51,800 nt of DNA from Collinsella aerofaciens (GTDB lineage: Bacteria; Actinomycetota; Coriobacteriia; Coriobacteriales; Coriobacteriaceae): NCBI RefSeq assembly GCF_015552075.1, contig NZ_JADNDZ010000026.1, positions 1 to 51,800 of the forward strand, in the 5' to 3' direction. The notes under the pieces were generated by a model that was not told the DNA's origin, ran no database searches, and saw only the letters and a program-made list of their open reading frames with translations. Below, piece by piece: positions 33,490-41,440 of the stretch (within the stretch, counting starts at the first letter, position 1; each line of letters begins with the position of its first letter). Position numbers and translations under genes: made by a program.

Positions 33490-33671
33490 TAGTCATTGGG
33501 GACGTTCTTAAATGACTAGTCGTTGGGGACAGTCTTTAACGTTTGGCAAGAAAGACTGTCCCAATCTGCCGGCACTTGGGGACGCTCCTAAAAGGCCGGC
33601 ACATAAGGAACGTCCCCAAGTGCCAAGGGTGTCCCGCTTGACTAGTCATTTAAGAACGTCCCCAATGACTA
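33490..33671. repeat. Nested GTCCCC-type palindromic element, 182 bp
   Basis: Outer arms 33490-33520 and 33641-33671 are perfect 31-base reverse complements. Inside are GGGACAGTCTTT / AAAGACTGTCCC (about 33536-33561), GCCGGC pairs and TTGGGGACG / CGTCCCCAA. A partial copy lies at 13807-13852. The right arm ends three bases beyond the orphan EIIB stop, so the element slightly overlaps that gene's 3' end. Confidence 0.85.
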
Positions 33672-34151
33672 CCCAATGACTAGTTGGATGGGGTCGGGAT
33701 TGGAGCTGGGGAGGTAACGGATTTCTAGTTCTATGCCGAGCTTTTGCAGCTCTTTGAGGGCGACGATGTCCGCATCGTCTATAGCGACTGCGGGCGTTAC
33801 AGAGCGTTTGCCCTCCCCTGCCTGCATATGGCCAATGCTGATCTTGGTAATCGGCACACCACCCTTAACTAGCGCGAGCGCATCGACGGGTGAGGCTACC
33901 ATGATCAGAATCCATTGACGCGGCGTTGCGGTATGAATGATGTCGATAGTCCTTTGCACCGAGAAAAACCTTGTCCAGACGCCTTCTGGCGCCGCCGCCC
34001 TCATGGGTGCCCATTGGCGCGAATCCGCCGCGATCTCATCGTTGACGATTAGGACAAGGTTGGAACCAGTCGCCTCGTTCCACAGCTCAACGTCTTGCCC
34101 GTAAATGAAACGGTCATCGATACGCGTGAGAAGAATCTTGGGTTGAGCCAT
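33669..34151 (-). CDS. Orphan PTS EIIB-like protein, mannose/sorbose family, phospho-His replaced by Tyr
   Basis: 160 residues, colinear with the EIIB at 43404 (both start MA(Q/E)P(K/N)ILLTRID). In EIIB proteins of this family the phosphoacceptor lies in (L)(I/V)HGQ; here residues 15-19 read FIYGQ, with Y17 where the other copy has H17. It therefore should not carry phosphate. No EIIA, EIIC or EIID genes adjoin it. The start at 34151 fits the family N-terminus. It could be a decaying copy or a non-phosphorylated regulator. Confidence 0.88.
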   Translation of the reverse strand: MAQPKILLTRIDDRFIYGQDVELWNEATGSNLVLIVNDEIAADSRQWAPMRAAAPEGVWTRFFSVQRTIDIIHTATPRQWILIMVASPVDALALVKGGVPITKISIGHMQAGEGKRSVTPAVAIDDADIVALKELQKLGIELEIRYLPSSNPDPIQLVIG

Positions 34152-34308
34152 GGCTGCCCCATTCTGTTTGAGACCCATACGAGCGGGACATCACGTCTCC
34201 AATATTAGTGCATTTAAAGTGAGAAAAGCCGTCAGAACCCTTGCGCGGATGTGCGATGTCCCGTATCATAAACAGCCGTTGACGCCTCAGTTGCGTCACC
34301 ACATGGCC

Positions 34309-34384
34309 GCCAGCGTAGCTCAGTTGGTAGAGCACCGCTCTCGTAAAGCGGGGGTCACCGGTTCGAGCCCGGTCGCTGGCTCCA
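34309..34384 (+). tRNA. tRNA-Thr(CGT)
   Basis: Acceptor stem GCCAGCG pairs with CGCTGGC, D arm GCTCAGTTGGTAGAGC, anticodon loop CTCGTAA with anticodon CGT in a CCGCT/AGCGG stem, T arm CCGGTTCGAGCCCGG, discriminator T and encoded CCA. It reads ACG codons for threonine. Confidence 0.95.
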
Positions 34385-34394
34385 TTGCACAAGA

Positions 34395-34420
34395 TAGCCG
34401 CCTTCGGGCGGCTTTTTTCT
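34395..34420 (+). terminator. tRNA-Thr terminator
   Basis: AGCCGCC-TTCG-GGCGGCT stem-loop followed by TTTTTC, 10 bp after the tRNA. Confidence 0.93.
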
Positions 34421-34480
34421 TGCCGATTTATCGCACAATGCCAATCCAAGCACAACGCCGCCGGCAACTCCCCTACTCAA

Positions 34481-34532
34481 CAAAAAAGCCCCGCCAACCG
34501 CAATCCCCAAGGGAACCGCGATTAACGGGGCT
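34481..34532 (-). terminator. yhcH terminator
   Basis: AGCCCCG at 34487 pairs with CGGGGCT at 34526, with further inner pairing; TTTTTTG follows on the minus strand. Confidence 0.8.
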
Positions 34533-34590
34533 CAAGCGCGCTCCTCAATGGAATCACGTCATCAGACGAGCAGCTCAGCCGAGCAGTGCG

Positions 34591-35064
34591 CTACTCCTCC
34601 CAGTAAGCGTCTGCAAGCAGCTTAAAGCAGATCTTCTTGACCGGCTGCGCGCCATCGCCCGGGAACTCGAGCGTGGGCATGTGAGGCTCGCCGGCAACGA
34701 ACAGCGCGAACTTGTCGTCGGCAAGATCGCCGGCGATCGAGGCGTCTGAATCGACCAGGTCGTAGTCGTCCTTCTCGTCAAACTCCTGGACCAGCGTCAG
34801 GCTGCCCGTGGCGACCTTAAAGGCCTCGCGACCCTCGACGTCGATCTGCAGGTCGTGATAGCGCTGATGCGTCTCATAGTGGGCCTCGGCCTCCGGACGC
34901 GTCGTGGGGGCCATGACGTTCGCAAAGACCTTGTCGCCCAGAATCGGATGGCTGCCGACCTCGAGCTGCGCCGGGTCGTTCTCCTCGAGCCAGTCGATCA
35001 GCACGTCGAGGCCCTTGAGCATTCCGCGGTACTCCTCGATATCGCCCAATGCACCGTAAATCAT
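34591..35064 (-). CDS. YhcH/YjgK/YiaL-family protein (DUF386), putative sugar anomerase
   Basis: 157 residues, the standard length. Family features are 'PILGDKVFANVMAPTTRPEAEAHYETHQRYHDLQ' with conserved His/Glu metal ligands, and AGEPHMP near the C-terminus. Members act in sialic acid or amino-sugar catabolism, probably on anomers of acylated amino sugars. It is the last gene of the leftward lacX-lacC2 block, next to a nagA remnant. An AGAGGGGAT site precedes the ATG. Confidence 0.88.
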   Translation of the reverse strand: MIYGALGDIEEYRGMLKGLDVLIDWLEENDPAQLEVGSHPILGDKVFANVMAPTTRPEAEAHYETHQRYHDLQIDVEGREAFKVATGSLTLVQEFDEKDDYDLVDSDASIAGDLADDKFALFVAGEPHMPTLEFPGDGAQPVKKICFKLLADAYWEE

Positions 35065-35096
35065 CTAAATCCCCTCTCGGATCGCTTCTTTGGCGG

Positions 35097-35228
35097 CTAC
35101 TCGGCAAACGCGTTACCGACGCTGTTGCCACCCACATACGTCTCGACCAGGGTAAGGTCGGGATTGAACACGACAACGTCGGCGTCGCGCCCCGACATAA
35201 TGCTATCGCACTTGTCGTCGACATGAGC
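35097..35228 (-). pseudogene. nagA C-terminal remnant
   Basis: The minus strand encodes 43 residues and a stop closely matching the last 43 residues of the intact NagA at 37956: DKCDSIMSGRDADVVVF against DKCGSIMPGRDADFVVF, and 'LTLVETYVGGNSVGNAFAE' against LTLVETYVGGQSVGNAFTE. Upstream the match ends abruptly before AHVDDK and only unrelated sequence lies between it and lacC2. It has no start codon or catalytic region. It is best explained as debris of a duplicated or displaced nagA. Confidence 0.85.
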
Positions 35229-35261
35229 TAGCAATCGATGCCGGGGCCGACGCCCAAGCCC

Positions 35262-36197
35262 TTACAGCTCGGTCACGACAACGCCGTTGTAGACCTCGTC
35301 CCAACGGTCCATGACCAGATGGCCAGTCATGGGATCCATGGCATTGAGCTTGCCGCAGGTGTTGGCGGTACGCAGCACCGTCTCGTCGTCTGCGCCAGCA
35401 GCAATGGCATGCGCGAAGCCAGCGATAGTGGAGTCACCAGAGCCCGTGGCGTTAACGGCAGGGATATCGGGCGTCTTTGCGCGGAACGCACGGCCATTGT
35501 GGAAGCCAACGGAGCCGGCAGCGCCCATGGACACGACGACCCAGGGGATATCGGAGAAGCGAGCGTCAGAGGCGAGCGCGGAACGGAGCTCGTCCACATC
35601 GTCGGTGGTAAAGCTCGTGCCCAGAAGGCCGTTGATCTCGGTCAGGTTAGGCTTAACCAGCTCAGGCTTGACCTCGGACTTGAGCGCTGCCTCGAGCGAG
35701 GCACCCGAGGTATCGAGCAGCACCTTGGCGCCGGCGTTCTCGGCAATGCCCGTGATCTTGGCGTAGTAGTCCGCCTCGACGCCGCGGGGCAGCGAACCCG
35801 AGATGGTAACGACATCGGCCTTGCTCGCAAGCTCGGCGAACTTGGCGGTAAAGGCATCGAGCTCCTCGGGGGCAATCGTCGGGCCGCTCTCGAGCAGCTC
35901 GGTCTGGTTGCCGGCGTGGAGGATGTTGAGGCAAATGCGAGTCTCGCCCTTGATGGGCACAAAGTCGTTGTTAATACCGTTGGCGTCCATGAGCTCAGCC
36001 ATGTAGGCGCCCATGTGGCCGCCGAGCAGACCGGTTGCCACAACGTCGTCGCCCAGCTGACCCAGCACACGGGCCACGTTGAGGCCCTTGCCGCCAGCGG
36101 TCTTTTCGGGCGTCACACGGTTAACGTCGTCGATAATGAGCTCATCGAGCTGATAGCGCGTATCGACAGACGGGTTCATCGTAACGGTGAGGATCAT
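35262..36197 (-). CDS. lacC: Tagatose-6-phosphate kinase, second copy (LacC / 1-phosphofructokinase family)
   Basis: 311-residue PfkB-family kinase, colinear and very similar to the lacC at 10125. GGKGLN at 35-40 and ATGSGDS near 251-257 give the substrate and catalytic sites. It follows lacX by 59 bp. In this amino-sugar setting it could phosphorylate the tagatose 6-phosphate made by AgaS. TAAGGAGC precedes the ATG. Confidence 0.88.
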   Translation of the reverse strand: MILTVTMNPSVDTRYQLDELIIDDVNRVTPEKTAGGKGLNVARVLGQLGDDVVATGLLGGHMGAYMAELMDANGINNDFVPIKGETRICLNILHAGNQTELLESGPTIAPEELDAFTAKFAELASKADVVTISGSLPRGVEADYYAKITGIAENAGAKVLLDTSGASLEAALKSEVKPELVKPNLTEINGLLGTSFTTDDVDELRSALASDARFSDIPWVVVSMGAAGSVGFHNGRAFRAKTPDIPAVNATGSGDSTIAGFAHAIAAGADDETVLRTANTCGKLNAMDPMTGHLVMDRWDEVYNGVVVTEL

Positions 36198-36256
36198 TTT
36201 TAGCTCCTTATCTCGCAGGCTCCTTGTGCCTCGCGATACGAGTCGACAAAACGGAA

Positions 36257-37138
36257 TTACAGAATCTCAATCGTGAACGAGCGAACGACGGTCTCCTTGG
36301 GCTTGGCGACAAGGCAGCCGCGCTTATGCTCAAGCACGTCGTCCTCATCGGAGCAGGTCGAAAGGCCGCCCCAGGGCTCAACCGCCACAAAATCGCCCTC
36401 GGGCTTACTCCACACAATGAGATACGGGAAGCCCTCAAAGCTCAGGCGAACACCCTTGTCCTCGCCCTTCTTGGAAAGCGTGACCTGACGGCTCTCGAGC
36501 ACGTCAAAGATGGTCTCCGCAAAATCGAAGAGCTCGTGCGACAGGGGCAAAGTCTTTCCCACCATGGGGTTCTTGGAGCGCCTGTCCACGTCAATCAAGC
36601 CAGTCGAAGGGACAGCGGTGCAAAGCTCAGCAGCTTCGTCCTTCTCAAAGCGCAGCTCGTAGTCCGTATAGGCCTCGCCCTCATCGAGCGGGCACCTAAA
36701 GCCGGGGTGTCCACCGATAAAGAACGGCATGTCCTCGGTTCCCTCGTTGGTCACCTCATAGGAGACGCGCACGGCATCCCCCTCAAGCGTATAGCGAGCG
36801 ACAAGCTTAAACGGGTACGGATAAGCGCTCAGCAGCGCGGCGTTATCCTCCGAAGCCAGGCACATCGCCAGCTCGTTCTCGCTCTGGCTAAGCAGCTTCC
36901 ACTCTTGCTTGCGCGCAAACCCGTGGCGAGCGAGCTTTACATGATGTCCGGCAAACGTCATGGCGCTGTTGTCGCGCAAGCCTCCGCAAATCGGGAAGCA
37001 AATCGGCGCCTGGCCGGACCACACGGCGGGATCGCCCTGCCACACATACTCACGACCGTCAGCCTCAATCGAGGTAAACGAGCCGCCAGCCGTGGAAACC
37101 TTAATAGAAATCGAATCGTTTGAAAGAGCGTATTCCAT
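36257..37138 (-). CDS. lacX: Aldose 1-epimerase family protein, LacX type
   Basis: 293 residues counted from MEYALSNDSISIKVS at 37138, where AAAGGATG gives a ribosome site; the 57-residue extension of the open frame has no homology pattern. It belongs to the LacX branch of the mutarotase superfamily: 'PICFPICGGLRDN', HGFARKQEW, and GGHPGFRCP. LacX proteins accompany lactose/tagatose operons, with a suspected role in phosphosugar anomers. It precedes lacC2. Confidence 0.88.
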   Translation of the reverse strand: MEYALSNDSISIKVSTAGGSFTSIEADGREYVWQGDPAVWSGQAPICFPICGGLRDNSAMTFAGHHVKLARHGFARKQEWKLLSQSENELAMCLASEDNAALLSAYPYPFKLVARYTLEGDAVRVSYEVTNEGTEDMPFFIGGHPGFRCPLDEGEAYTDYELRFEKDEAAELCTAVPSTGLIDVDRRSKNPMVGKTLPLSHELFDFAETIFDVLESRQVTLSKKGEDKGVRLSFEGFPYLIVWSKPEGDFVAVEPWGGLSTCSDEDDVLEHKRGCLVAKPKETVVRSFTIEIL

Positions 37139-37295
37139 TGCCCATCCTTTCGAACAACTGCTTTTTTGCTCGCAAGAACCCGCCTCGGCCCTAACCAAAG
37201 GACAAACCCGCACGTTCATCGATGCGTCCGGTATCCCAGCCATACAACGGGGTACCATACAGACATTGATGCAATTACAGCTGAAAGGCCTTCTT

Positions 37296-37880
37296 ATGCG
37301 AACCATCATCCTCTATGCCTCACGCCACCACGGCAATACGAAAAAGCTCGTGGACGCCATCGTCGAGGCGCACCCCGAAATCGATACCCTCGACGTCAAG
37401 GCGCTCGGTAAAAACGAGTATCCCGACCTGCACGAATATCATCTGATCGGCGTCGCCACGGGCATCTATTACTCCGAGATCGATAAGGACATGGCACGCG
37501 TGCTCACTAACGTGCTGCAGCCGCAGGACAAGGTGTTTGGCCTTATGACCTACGGTGGCAAAAACAAGTGGTACGGCAAGGATATCGATGGCATCTGCCG
37601 CATGAGGCAGGCCATCTTTATGGGTGTCTACGGCTGCCCCGGCTTTGATACGTGGGGGCCGTTCAAACTCGCCGGCGGTGTCCAAAAGGGACACCCGACC
37701 GCTGAGGAAATTAAGGGCGCCGTCGACTTCTTCGACAAGATCGAAGATGAGTACGGCGATATCATCGTCGAAGAGTACGCCAAACGTGAGAAGCGTCTAG
37801 CATACGAGAAGGAGCATCCTGCAGGAGGCCTGGTGGCCGGCGTTAAGCGCACGGCAAAGAAGATCGCTAACAAGCTGTAA
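37296..37880 (+). CDS. Flavodoxin-domain protein
   Basis: 194 residues. The N-terminus 'MRTIILYASRHHGNTKKLV' is an FMN phosphate-binding loop of the flavodoxin fold, followed by 'LIGVATGIYYSEIDKDMARVL' and GLMTYGGKNKWYGKDI. The C-terminal 60 residues are charged and basic, beyond a minimal flavodoxin, and could hold it near a partner or membrane. GAAAGGCC precedes the ATG. It is divergent from lacX and convergent with nagA. It probably moves electrons between redox enzymes; the partner is unknown. Confidence 0.85.
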   Translation: MRTIILYASRHHGNTKKLVDAIVEAHPEIDTLDVKALGKNEYPDLHEYHLIGVATGIYYSEIDKDMARVLTNVLQPQDKVFGLMTYGGKNKWYGKDIDGICRMRQAIFMGVYGCPGFDTWGPFKLAGGVQKGHPTAEEIKGAVDFFDKIEDEYGDIIVEEYAKREKRLAYEKEHPAGGLVAGVKRTAKKIANKL

Positions 37881-37912
37881 CTGTGAAGGTGCTTTTGAGC
37901 GTTTAACCCATA

Positions 37913-37950
37913 CGGCGGGTCCGAGCAGATTCGGGCCCGCCGTCTTTTTC
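37913..37950. terminator. Bidirectional terminator, flavodoxin / nagA
   Basis: ACGGCGGGTCCGA pairs with TCGGGCCCGCCGT (one offset) and is followed by CTTTTTC on the plus strand. Confidence 0.88.
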
Positions 37951-37955
37951 TATCG

Positions 37956-39125
37956 TTACTCGGTAAAGGCGTTGCCGACGCTCTGGCCGCCAACATACGT
38001 CTCGACGAGGGTAAGCTCATGGTCGAACACGACAAAGTCGGCGTCGCGACCCGGCATGATGCTGCCGCACTTATCCTCGATGTGCGCGGAGCGTGCCGGC
38101 ACCTCGGTTGCCATACGAATGGCGATATCGGCGCTGGCGATGCCCCAGTCAACGATGTTCTTGACGCCCTGGGCAAGCGTGAGCACCGAGCCGGCAATGC
38201 TCTTGCCGTCGGCGAGCCAGCACAGGTTGTCCTTCATGATGACGTCCATGCCACCACTGGTGTAGCTGCCCTCGGGCATGCCGCCGCAGCCCAGGCAGTC
38301 AGTGATGAGCACCGTGTGTTGCCAGCCCTTTGCCTGCAGCAGCGCCTTGATGGCGGCAGGGTTAACGTGCTTGCCGTCACAGATGATCTCGGCGTAGGTC
38401 TCGGGCGTGGACATGGCAGCGCCCACGACACCGGGCTCACGGTGATGCAGCCCGCGCTGACCGTTATAGGTATGCGTAAAGCAGCTGGCACCGGCGTTGA
38501 TGGCGGCGATGCACTCATCGTAGGTGGCGTCGGAGTGACCGATGCTGGTCACCACACCCTTGGCGTTCAGAGCAGCCGCATAAGCAGCGGCACCGTCGCG
38601 CTCGGCCGCCATGGCGCTCTTAACGATGCGACCACCCGCAGCCTCCTGCCACTGATCGAAGACCTCCTCGGAGGGATCGATGAGGTAAGCGGGGTTCTGC
38701 GCGCCCACGTGCTTCATGGTAAAGAAGGGGCCCTCCAGGTAGATGCCCTGAATGCGAGCACCGCAGAAGTCGGGGCCGCGACCCTCGTCCGCCTGAGCGA
38801 TGGCGGCGCAGGCGTCCTTGATCTGCTCGACGCCATCGGTGAACGTCGTGGGCAGCCAGCTGGTGGTGCCGCGACGGGCGAGCTCGGTCGAGCTGATATC
38901 GATGCCCTCGGGATCGTTATCGGTTGTTGAGTGGTTGTAGAAGCCATGGATGTGAGTATCGACCATACCCGGTGCGATCCACGATCCCGTGTAGTCCTTA
39001 ATCTCGCAAGAGGGCTCGTCGGCCTGCCAGGCGCCAAAGACGCCATCCTCGACCATAAGATAGCCGCCCAGTTGCGGGCCTGCCGGCAAGAAGAACTTGT
39101 CAGCCTTAATTGCGTACGTGCTCAT
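37956..39125 (-). CDS. nagA: N-acetylglucosamine/galactosamine-6-phosphate deacetylase
   Basis: Removes acetate from an N-acetylhexosamine 6-phosphate. 389 residues from the ATG at 39125 (AAGGAG spaced 5 bp). Amidohydrolase-fold features: DTHIHGFYNH near 56-65, 'YLEGPFFTMKHVGAQNP' with the metal-binding glutamate, GHSDATYDE, THTYNGQRG and LITDCLGCGG with the catalytic aspartate. It is downstream of agaS but separated by a terminator, so probably has its own promoter. The context with agaS favours GalNAc 6-phosphate (AgaA role). Confidence 0.93.
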   Translation of the reverse strand: MSTYAIKADKFFLPAGPQLGGYLMVEDGVFGAWQADEPSCEIKDYTGSWIAPGMVDTHIHGFYNHSTTDNDPEGIDISSTELARRGTTSWLPTTFTDGVEQIKDACAAIAQADEGRGPDFCGARIQGIYLEGPFFTMKHVGAQNPAYLIDPSEEVFDQWQEAAGGRIVKSAMAAERDGAAAYAAALNAKGVVTSIGHSDATYDECIAAINAGASCFTHTYNGQRGLHHREPGVVGAAMSTPETYAEIICDGKHVNPAAIKALLQAKGWQHTVLITDCLGCGGMPEGSYTSGGMDVIMKDNLCWLADGKSIAGSVLTLAQGVKNIVDWGIASADIAIRMATEVPARSAHIEDKCGSIMPGRDADFVVFDHELTLVETYVGGQSVGNAFTE

Positions 39126-39187
39126 ATGCACTCCTTGCTTCTAAAGCAGTTGACTGTAGTGATGCTTATACCCAGCTCACGTAAAAC

Positions 39188-39225
39188 AAAAAGCGCCCGC
39201 CCGCCGTTATGAGCGGACGGGCGCC
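39188..39225 (-). terminator. agaS terminator
   Basis: On the minus strand a 12-bp GC stem (GCGCCCGTCCGC and partner) is followed by TTTTTGTTTT. It separates agaS from nagA. Confidence 0.88.
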
Positions 39226-39242
39226 TTTACAGGGGGACGCGA

Positions 39243-40409
39243 TTAAGCGGTGAAGGGGTGAATCGTCACGCCCTTAACCACGCGGTTGACCGTGCCGGTG
39301 GGGCTCGGCGTATCGGGCGTGTTGCCCACGCGCACGGAGTTGAGCAGGCTGATAGCCTGGGCAAACATCACGAACGGCAGAGCAAGGTAGCCCTCGGGAA
39401 GTGCCTCGTAGCCCTTAAAGGTGAAGGACTCACCCTCATAGACGGTGGCACCTTCCTGCTGAACGGCGATGGTGTGCTGAGCGATCTCGTCGCCACCGAT
39501 CTCGTTGAGGATGTCGATGTCGTACTGACGGGTGTAGGCGTCGTTATTGACGAACACGAAGACGAGCGTCTTATCGTCGACGAAGGACTTAGGTCCGTGA
39601 CGATAGCCCATGGAGGTGTCGTAGGAAGTAGCGACCAGACCGTGAGCGAGCTCAAGGATCTTGAGCTGGCTCTCCTGGGCAAGGCCACCGAAGGAGCCAG
39701 AACCCAAGTAGGTCACGCGGTTGAAGTCGCCAGCCAGGTAATCGGCGATCTCGGGCTCACGGGAGATGACCTCCTCGCCCATCTTGGCAATCGTCTCGAC
39801 CCACTCGGCCTTCTGCTCATCAGAGGCAGTGTCGAAAATAAGGGTAGAGAGCAGGGTCATGCAGGAATAAGAACCGGTCATGGCGAAGCCCTTGTCGTTG
39901 GCGCGCGGAATGAGCAGCGTCAGCGCGTTGGGATCATCGGCAGACTCGACGGCGAGCTTGCCCTCGGGAGCGCAGGTGATGTTGAGGAACTTGACGTTGT
40001 GGACGAGCTCCTTGGCAACGGCAACGGCGGCAAGGCTCTCGGGGCTGTTGCCAGAGCGGGCGAAGGAAACCACGAGCGTGGGATCCTCGGCGCGCAGGAA
40101 GTCGCGCGGGGCGCTCACGATGTCGGTCGTGGCGATGGGCTTAAAGTCGTAGAGATCAGTGTTGCCAGCGTGACGCAGGTACGGGGCGCAGGTATCGCCA
40201 ACGTAGTCGGACGTACCGGCACCGGTGAAGACAACGGACAGACGACCCTCGCCCATAGCGCGAGCCTCGGCCAGGAAAGCCTCGATGGCCTCCTTGTTCT
40301 CGCGATAGATGTTGAGCGTATCACGCCAAAGCTCGGGCTGCTGAGCAATCTCGGCCGTGGTGATCTGGGCGCCGAGCTCGGTGAGCTCCTCGACACTCTT
40401 CTCGAACAT
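39243..40409 (-). CDS. agaS: SIS-domain galactosamine-6-phosphate deaminase/isomerase
   Basis: 388 residues with two SIS (sugar isomerase) domains: the first around 'VVFTGAGTSDYVGD' and SFARSGNSPES, the second around 'YLGSGSFGGLAQESQLK' and 'TSYDTSMGYRHGPKSFV'. This arrangement and length match AgaS, which deaminates and isomerises galactosamine 6-phosphate to tagatose 6-phosphate. A GntR operator lies 62 bp upstream of the start. It is transcribed leftward just after the GntR gene. Confidence 0.92.
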   Translation of the reverse strand: MFEKSVEELTELGAQITTAEIAQQPELWRDTLNIYRENKEAIEAFLAEARAMGEGRLSVVFTGAGTSDYVGDTCAPYLRHAGNTDLYDFKPIATTDIVSAPRDFLRAEDPTLVVSFARSGNSPESLAAVAVAKELVHNVKFLNITCAPEGKLAVESADDPNALTLLIPRANDKGFAMTGSYSCMTLLSTLIFDTASDEQKAEWVETIAKMGEEVISREPEIADYLAGDFNRVTYLGSGSFGGLAQESQLKILELAHGLVATSYDTSMGYRHGPKSFVDDKTLVFVFVNNDAYTRQYDIDILNEIGGDEIAQHTIAVQQEGATVYEGESFTFKGYEALPEGYLALPFVMFAQAISLLNSVRVGNTPDTPSPTGTVNRVVKGVTIHPFTA

Positions 40410-40470
40410 TTCTAATACCTCTCTCTAGAAGTAATCCTCTGACGTGCAATTATACACTTCGGTTGGTTAT

Positions 40471-40484
40471 CTGGTAGTAACCAG
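40471..40484. promoter_or_regulatory. GntR-type operator before agaS
   Basis: CTGGTAGTAACCAG, an interrupted palindrome (CTGGT-N4-ACCAG). It matches 13 of 14 bases at 44764-44777 before the PTS operon. Confidence 0.8.
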
Positions 40485-40523
40485 TTAAATGCAAAGAATC
40501 ACCATATGGAAACGATGCGAGCA

Positions 40524-41255
40524 CTAGTTACTGCGCTGGTGGTAAACCTTGTATTTAAACTGATCGGCACGAGCAACCGAGAGTGTGTACTCCACAACCT
40601 CGTTTGACTCGTTATACGTAGTCCTGACCAAATCGAGCACAGGCGAGCCCTCGACAATTCCCAAAAGGTGGGCATCGGTGGGACGGGCTATGCTCGCATA
40701 GAACTCCTCTTCGGCCACGCGAATCTTTTGCTGAAAGTCCTGCTCAATCACATCGTAAAGCGGCTTACGCTCCAGCAGCGGTCGCTTTAGGGACAGAAAT
40801 TGACGAACCGGTAGATAGCTGCGTTCGACCATCATGGGCATGTTGTCGGCAGAGCGAAGGCGCTTGAGCTTAAAAATGCGATCACCGATGCGCAATCCCA
40901 TATGCTCGGCCAGATTCTTATCGGCCTCCATCTCGCAAAACTCGAGAATCGTGGTCTCGGGTTCTCGACCCATCGCGCGCATCTGCTCGGTAAAGCTGTA
41001 GGACTGCATGAGATTGGTTGCTTTTGCCGAACGGTCGGTCACAAAGGTACCGCGACCGTGCTGCCGAACCACCAGTCCTAAACGCTCCAGTTCCTGCAGA
41101 GCCAGGCGTACCGTAGTGCGCGAGAGACCATAGCGCTCCGAAAGTTCGCGCTCGGAAGGAATCATGTCACCGGCGCGATATTCATGGTCAATCTTTTCGG
41201 TCAGAATATCGACCAGCTGATCGTACAGCGGTTGCTTACGCGCTCCGATCGCCAT
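40524..41255 (-). CDS. GntR-family regulator with UTRA domain (AgaR-like)
   Basis: 243 residues: N-terminal winged helix (about 8-75) including 'PSERELSERYGLSRTTVRLALQELE' and RQHGRGTFV, then a UTRA ligand-binding domain (about 95-240) of the HutC/NagR group that senses sugar phosphates. It lies between agaS and the PTS genes on the same strand. TGGT/ACCA-type operators before both agaS and the PTS operon suit this subfamily. Effector likely an amino-sugar phosphate. Confidence 0.92.
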   Translation of the reverse strand: MAIGARKQPLYDQLVDILTEKIDHEYRAGDMIPSERELSERYGLSRTTVRLALQELERLGLVVRQHGRGTFVTDRSAKATNLMQSYSFTEQMRAMGREPETTILEFCEMEADKNLAEHMGLRIGDRIFKLKRLRSADNMPMMVERSYLPVRQFLSLKRPLLERKPLYDVIEQDFQQKIRVAEEEFYASIARPTDAHLLGIVEGSPVLDLVRTTYNESNEVVEYTLSVARADQFKYKVYHQRSN

Positions 41256-41340
41256 CCTATCCTCCCTTTTGCTCGAATTCGGCTAACTACCTAGGGTGTT
41301 ATGCATTATCTGTCTGCCACACCCGAATCATTAAGAAAAC

Positions 41341-41375
41341 AAAAGCCGCGCGCTCTTTCGAGCACGCGGCTTTTA
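41341..41375 (-). terminator. Amino-sugar PTS operon terminator
   Basis: AAAAGCCGCG...CGCGGCTTTT with inner GCTC/GAGC pairing; TTTTGTTTTC follows on the minus strand, 65 bp after the EIID stop. Confidence 0.9.
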
Positions 41376-41440
41376 ACATACACATGGCTTAAGGGGTCGG
41401 GGTGTGAGCCGCGTAGGGACACACCCCTCAAGCTAGAGCC

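Noticed and set aside
34309..34384. tRNA-Thr as an integration site for a mobile element
   Set aside because: No integrase and no repeat of the tRNA 3' end was seen downstream.
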